Source of the DNA: Deltaproteobacteria bacterium
GTDB taxonomy: Bacteria; Desulfobacterota; G020345765
Assembly (NCBI GenBank): GCA_030616835.1
Contig: JAUWWP010000192.1
Span: forward strand, 1 to 5,817
Reading direction: 5' to 3'
Length of the DNA: 5,817 bases
In this document: positions 4,842-5,817 of the stretch, one piece after another
Layout: the number at the start of each line of letters is the position of its first letter
Position numbering within the stretch: position 1 is the first letter of the stretch
The notes under the pieces: model-generated
Seen by the model: the letters and a program-made list of their open reading frames with translations, nothing else
Told to the model about the DNA's origin: nothing
Database searches by the model: none
Program-made: the position numbers and the translations under genes

Positions 4842-5817
4842 ATGAATTATTTAGAGTATTATAGATTGGAGCTGGAACCATTTTCGGTTGCTCCCGACAC
4901 CCGATTTTATTACAATAGTGCCCAGCATTCCAAGGCCCTGGTAAGAATGATGTATGCGGTGGATTCAATGAAGGGATTGGCCCTGCTTATCGGGGATATC
5001 GGTACCGGGAAGACCATCCTGGCCAGAAGGATGCTGGATAGCCTTCCTGAGGAAGAATATGAATCTGCCCTGCTGGTGATCATCCATTCGGGAATAACTG
5101 CCGAATGGTTCCTGAAAAGGATTGCCGTCCAGTTAGGGGTAAAAGACCCATCTTCGGAAAAGCTTACACTTTTATCCCAACTTTACGAGCGATTGATGCA
5201 GCTCCACGAAAGCGGGAAAAAGTCAGTGGTCCTTATTGATGAGGCCCAGATGCTGCAAACCAGGGAGATTATGGAGGAATTCAGGGGTTTGTTAAACCTC
5301 GAGGTTCCCGAAAATAAGCTCATCACCTTCGTCTTCTTTGGGCTTCCTGAGCTCGATACCAACCTTAGATTGGACGAGCCCCTGGCTCAGCGAGTGGTCT
5401 TAAAGTATCGGTTAGAGTCCTTTAATGAGGAGTCGAGCGAGGCCTACATTAAGCATCGCCTAAGATTGGCCGGGGCAAAAAAAGAGCTGTTTGAACCGGA
5501 AGCAATTAAAGGCGTTCACATTTATTCCCGGGGAATCCCCAGAATGATCAATACCATTTGTGATAATGCTCTGTTTGAAGGTTTTTTACTAAAATCGGAG
5601 AGGATCGGCAGGGAGACAATTGATAATGTTGCCGGCGACCTGGGTCTGAAGTTAAAAGAAGAGAAGATGGCAAGACCAGTTCCTTCCCCGGAGGCTCCGG
5701 TTGCTCCCAGAGTGGATCCCTCTGCCTCCCTGGTGGAACCTCCTGGCTCTCTGGTGGATCCTTCGGCCTCCCCGGTGGAACCCTCTGCTTCCCCGGTGCA
5801 ACGGACTTCGGTTGAGA
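4842..5817 (+). CDS. ExeA/GspA-like AAA+ ATPase, C-terminus missing
   Basis: The reading frame is open from ATG 4842 to the window edge (325 residues seen). It starts MNYLEYYRLELEPFSVAPDTRFYYNS, the usual N-terminal signature of ExeA/GspA ATPases. Walker A is GDIGTGKT (51-58) and Walker B is VVLIDEAQ (129-136). FFGLPELDTNLRLDEPLAQR (165-184) is the sensor and arginine-finger region, where the family usually has GQPEL; Leu168 replaces Gln. GIPRMINTICDNAL (231-244) is the sensor-2 segment. After about residue 275 the protein becomes Pro/Ser/Val-rich with 7-residue repeats. In Aeromonas, ExeA with ExeB helps place the secretin through peptidoglycan; related ATPases accompany type IV pilus and type II secretion genes. 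A membrane segment or peptidoglycan-binding domain may follow beyond the window, but this is not seen. A transposition-type AAA ATPase is less likely given the N-terminus and neighbours. Confidence 0.88.
   Translation, partial: MNYLEYYRLELEPFSVAPDTRFYYNSAQHSKALVRMMYAVDSMKGLALLIGDIGTGKTILARRMLDSLPEEEYESALLVIIHSGITAEWFLKRIAVQLGVKDPSSEKLTLLSQLYERLMQLHESGKKSVVLIDEAQMLQTREIMEEFRGLLNLEVPENKLITFVFFGLPELDTNLRLDEPLAQRVVLKYRLESFNEESSEAYIKHRLRLAGAKKELFEPEAIKGVHIYSRGIPRMINTICDNALFEGFLLKSERIGRETIDNVAGDLGLKLKEEKMARPVPSPEAPVAPRVDPSASLVEPPGSLVDPSASPVEPSASPVQRTSVE
5709..5801 (+). repeat. 21-base tandem repeat coding a 7-residue Pro/Ser/Val unit
   Basis: Four full units encode RVDPSAS, LVEPPGS, LVDPSAS and PVEPSAS, followed by a partial PVQ. 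The DNA copies share a GTGGA(T/A)CC core and differ mainly at third positions and a few substitutions. The array lies in the linker after the ATPase domain and may continue beyond the window. Such arrays change copy number easily and would alter linker length without shifting the frame. Confidence 0.85.

Noticed and set aside
1..5817. CRISPR array, tRNA or rRNA genes
   Set aside because: No regularly spaced direct repeats and no cloverleaf or rRNA-like segments were seen on either strand by eye.

Overview
The window reads as bacterial chromosome with closely packed genes, all on the + strand. Base composition is roughly balanced, and AGA, AGG and ATA codons are used freely. A roadblock/LC7 protein next to type II dehydroquinase (aroQ) and an Xaa-Pro peptidase, followed by a long TPR protein and an ExeA-type ATPase, recalls Desulfobacterota/Geobacter-like genomes and related uncultured phyla. 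That placement is inferred from gene order and protein style; the sequence does not fix the taxon.

Layout: (1) 1-312, the C-terminal part of a Roadblock/LC7 (MglB-like) regulator, cut by the window start. (2) 313-411, a short spacer with a strong nested hairpin and a duplicated CGGGGTTTA motif just before aroQ. (3) 412-864, aroQ, third step of the shikimate pathway, with all expected active-site residues. (4) 865-1187, a gene-free stretch of about 320 bases holding an imperfect inverted repeat (888-1169) that looks like a decayed MITE-like element or large palindromic repeat; its right arm carries a CCTGAGCCTGTCGAAG-type motif. (5) 1188-2270, an M24 metallopeptidase (Xaa-Pro aminopeptidase type) with all five metal ligands. 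(6) 2271-2351, a consensus sigma-70 promoter (TTGACA, 17-base spacer, TATAAT) with a perfect 16-base AT palindrome over its -10 element. (7) 2352-4817, an 821-residue cytoplasmic TPR protein with acidic linkers, starting at TTG. (8) 4842-5817, an ExeA/GspA-like AAA+ ATPase that runs off the right end inside a Pro/Ser/Val-rich 7-residue repeat tail.

The window splits into two functional blocks. The first (roadblock, aroQ, peptidase) mixes a possible polarity/GTPase regulator with housekeeping enzymes. The second (TPR scaffold and ATPase) has its own promoter and 24-base spacing, and looks like an operon for a cell-envelope machine such as type IV pili or type II secretion. No outright new system is evident. 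The items most worth following up are the inverted-repeat element, the aroQ leader structure and the promoter-driven TPR/ATPase module with its repeat-rich linkers.
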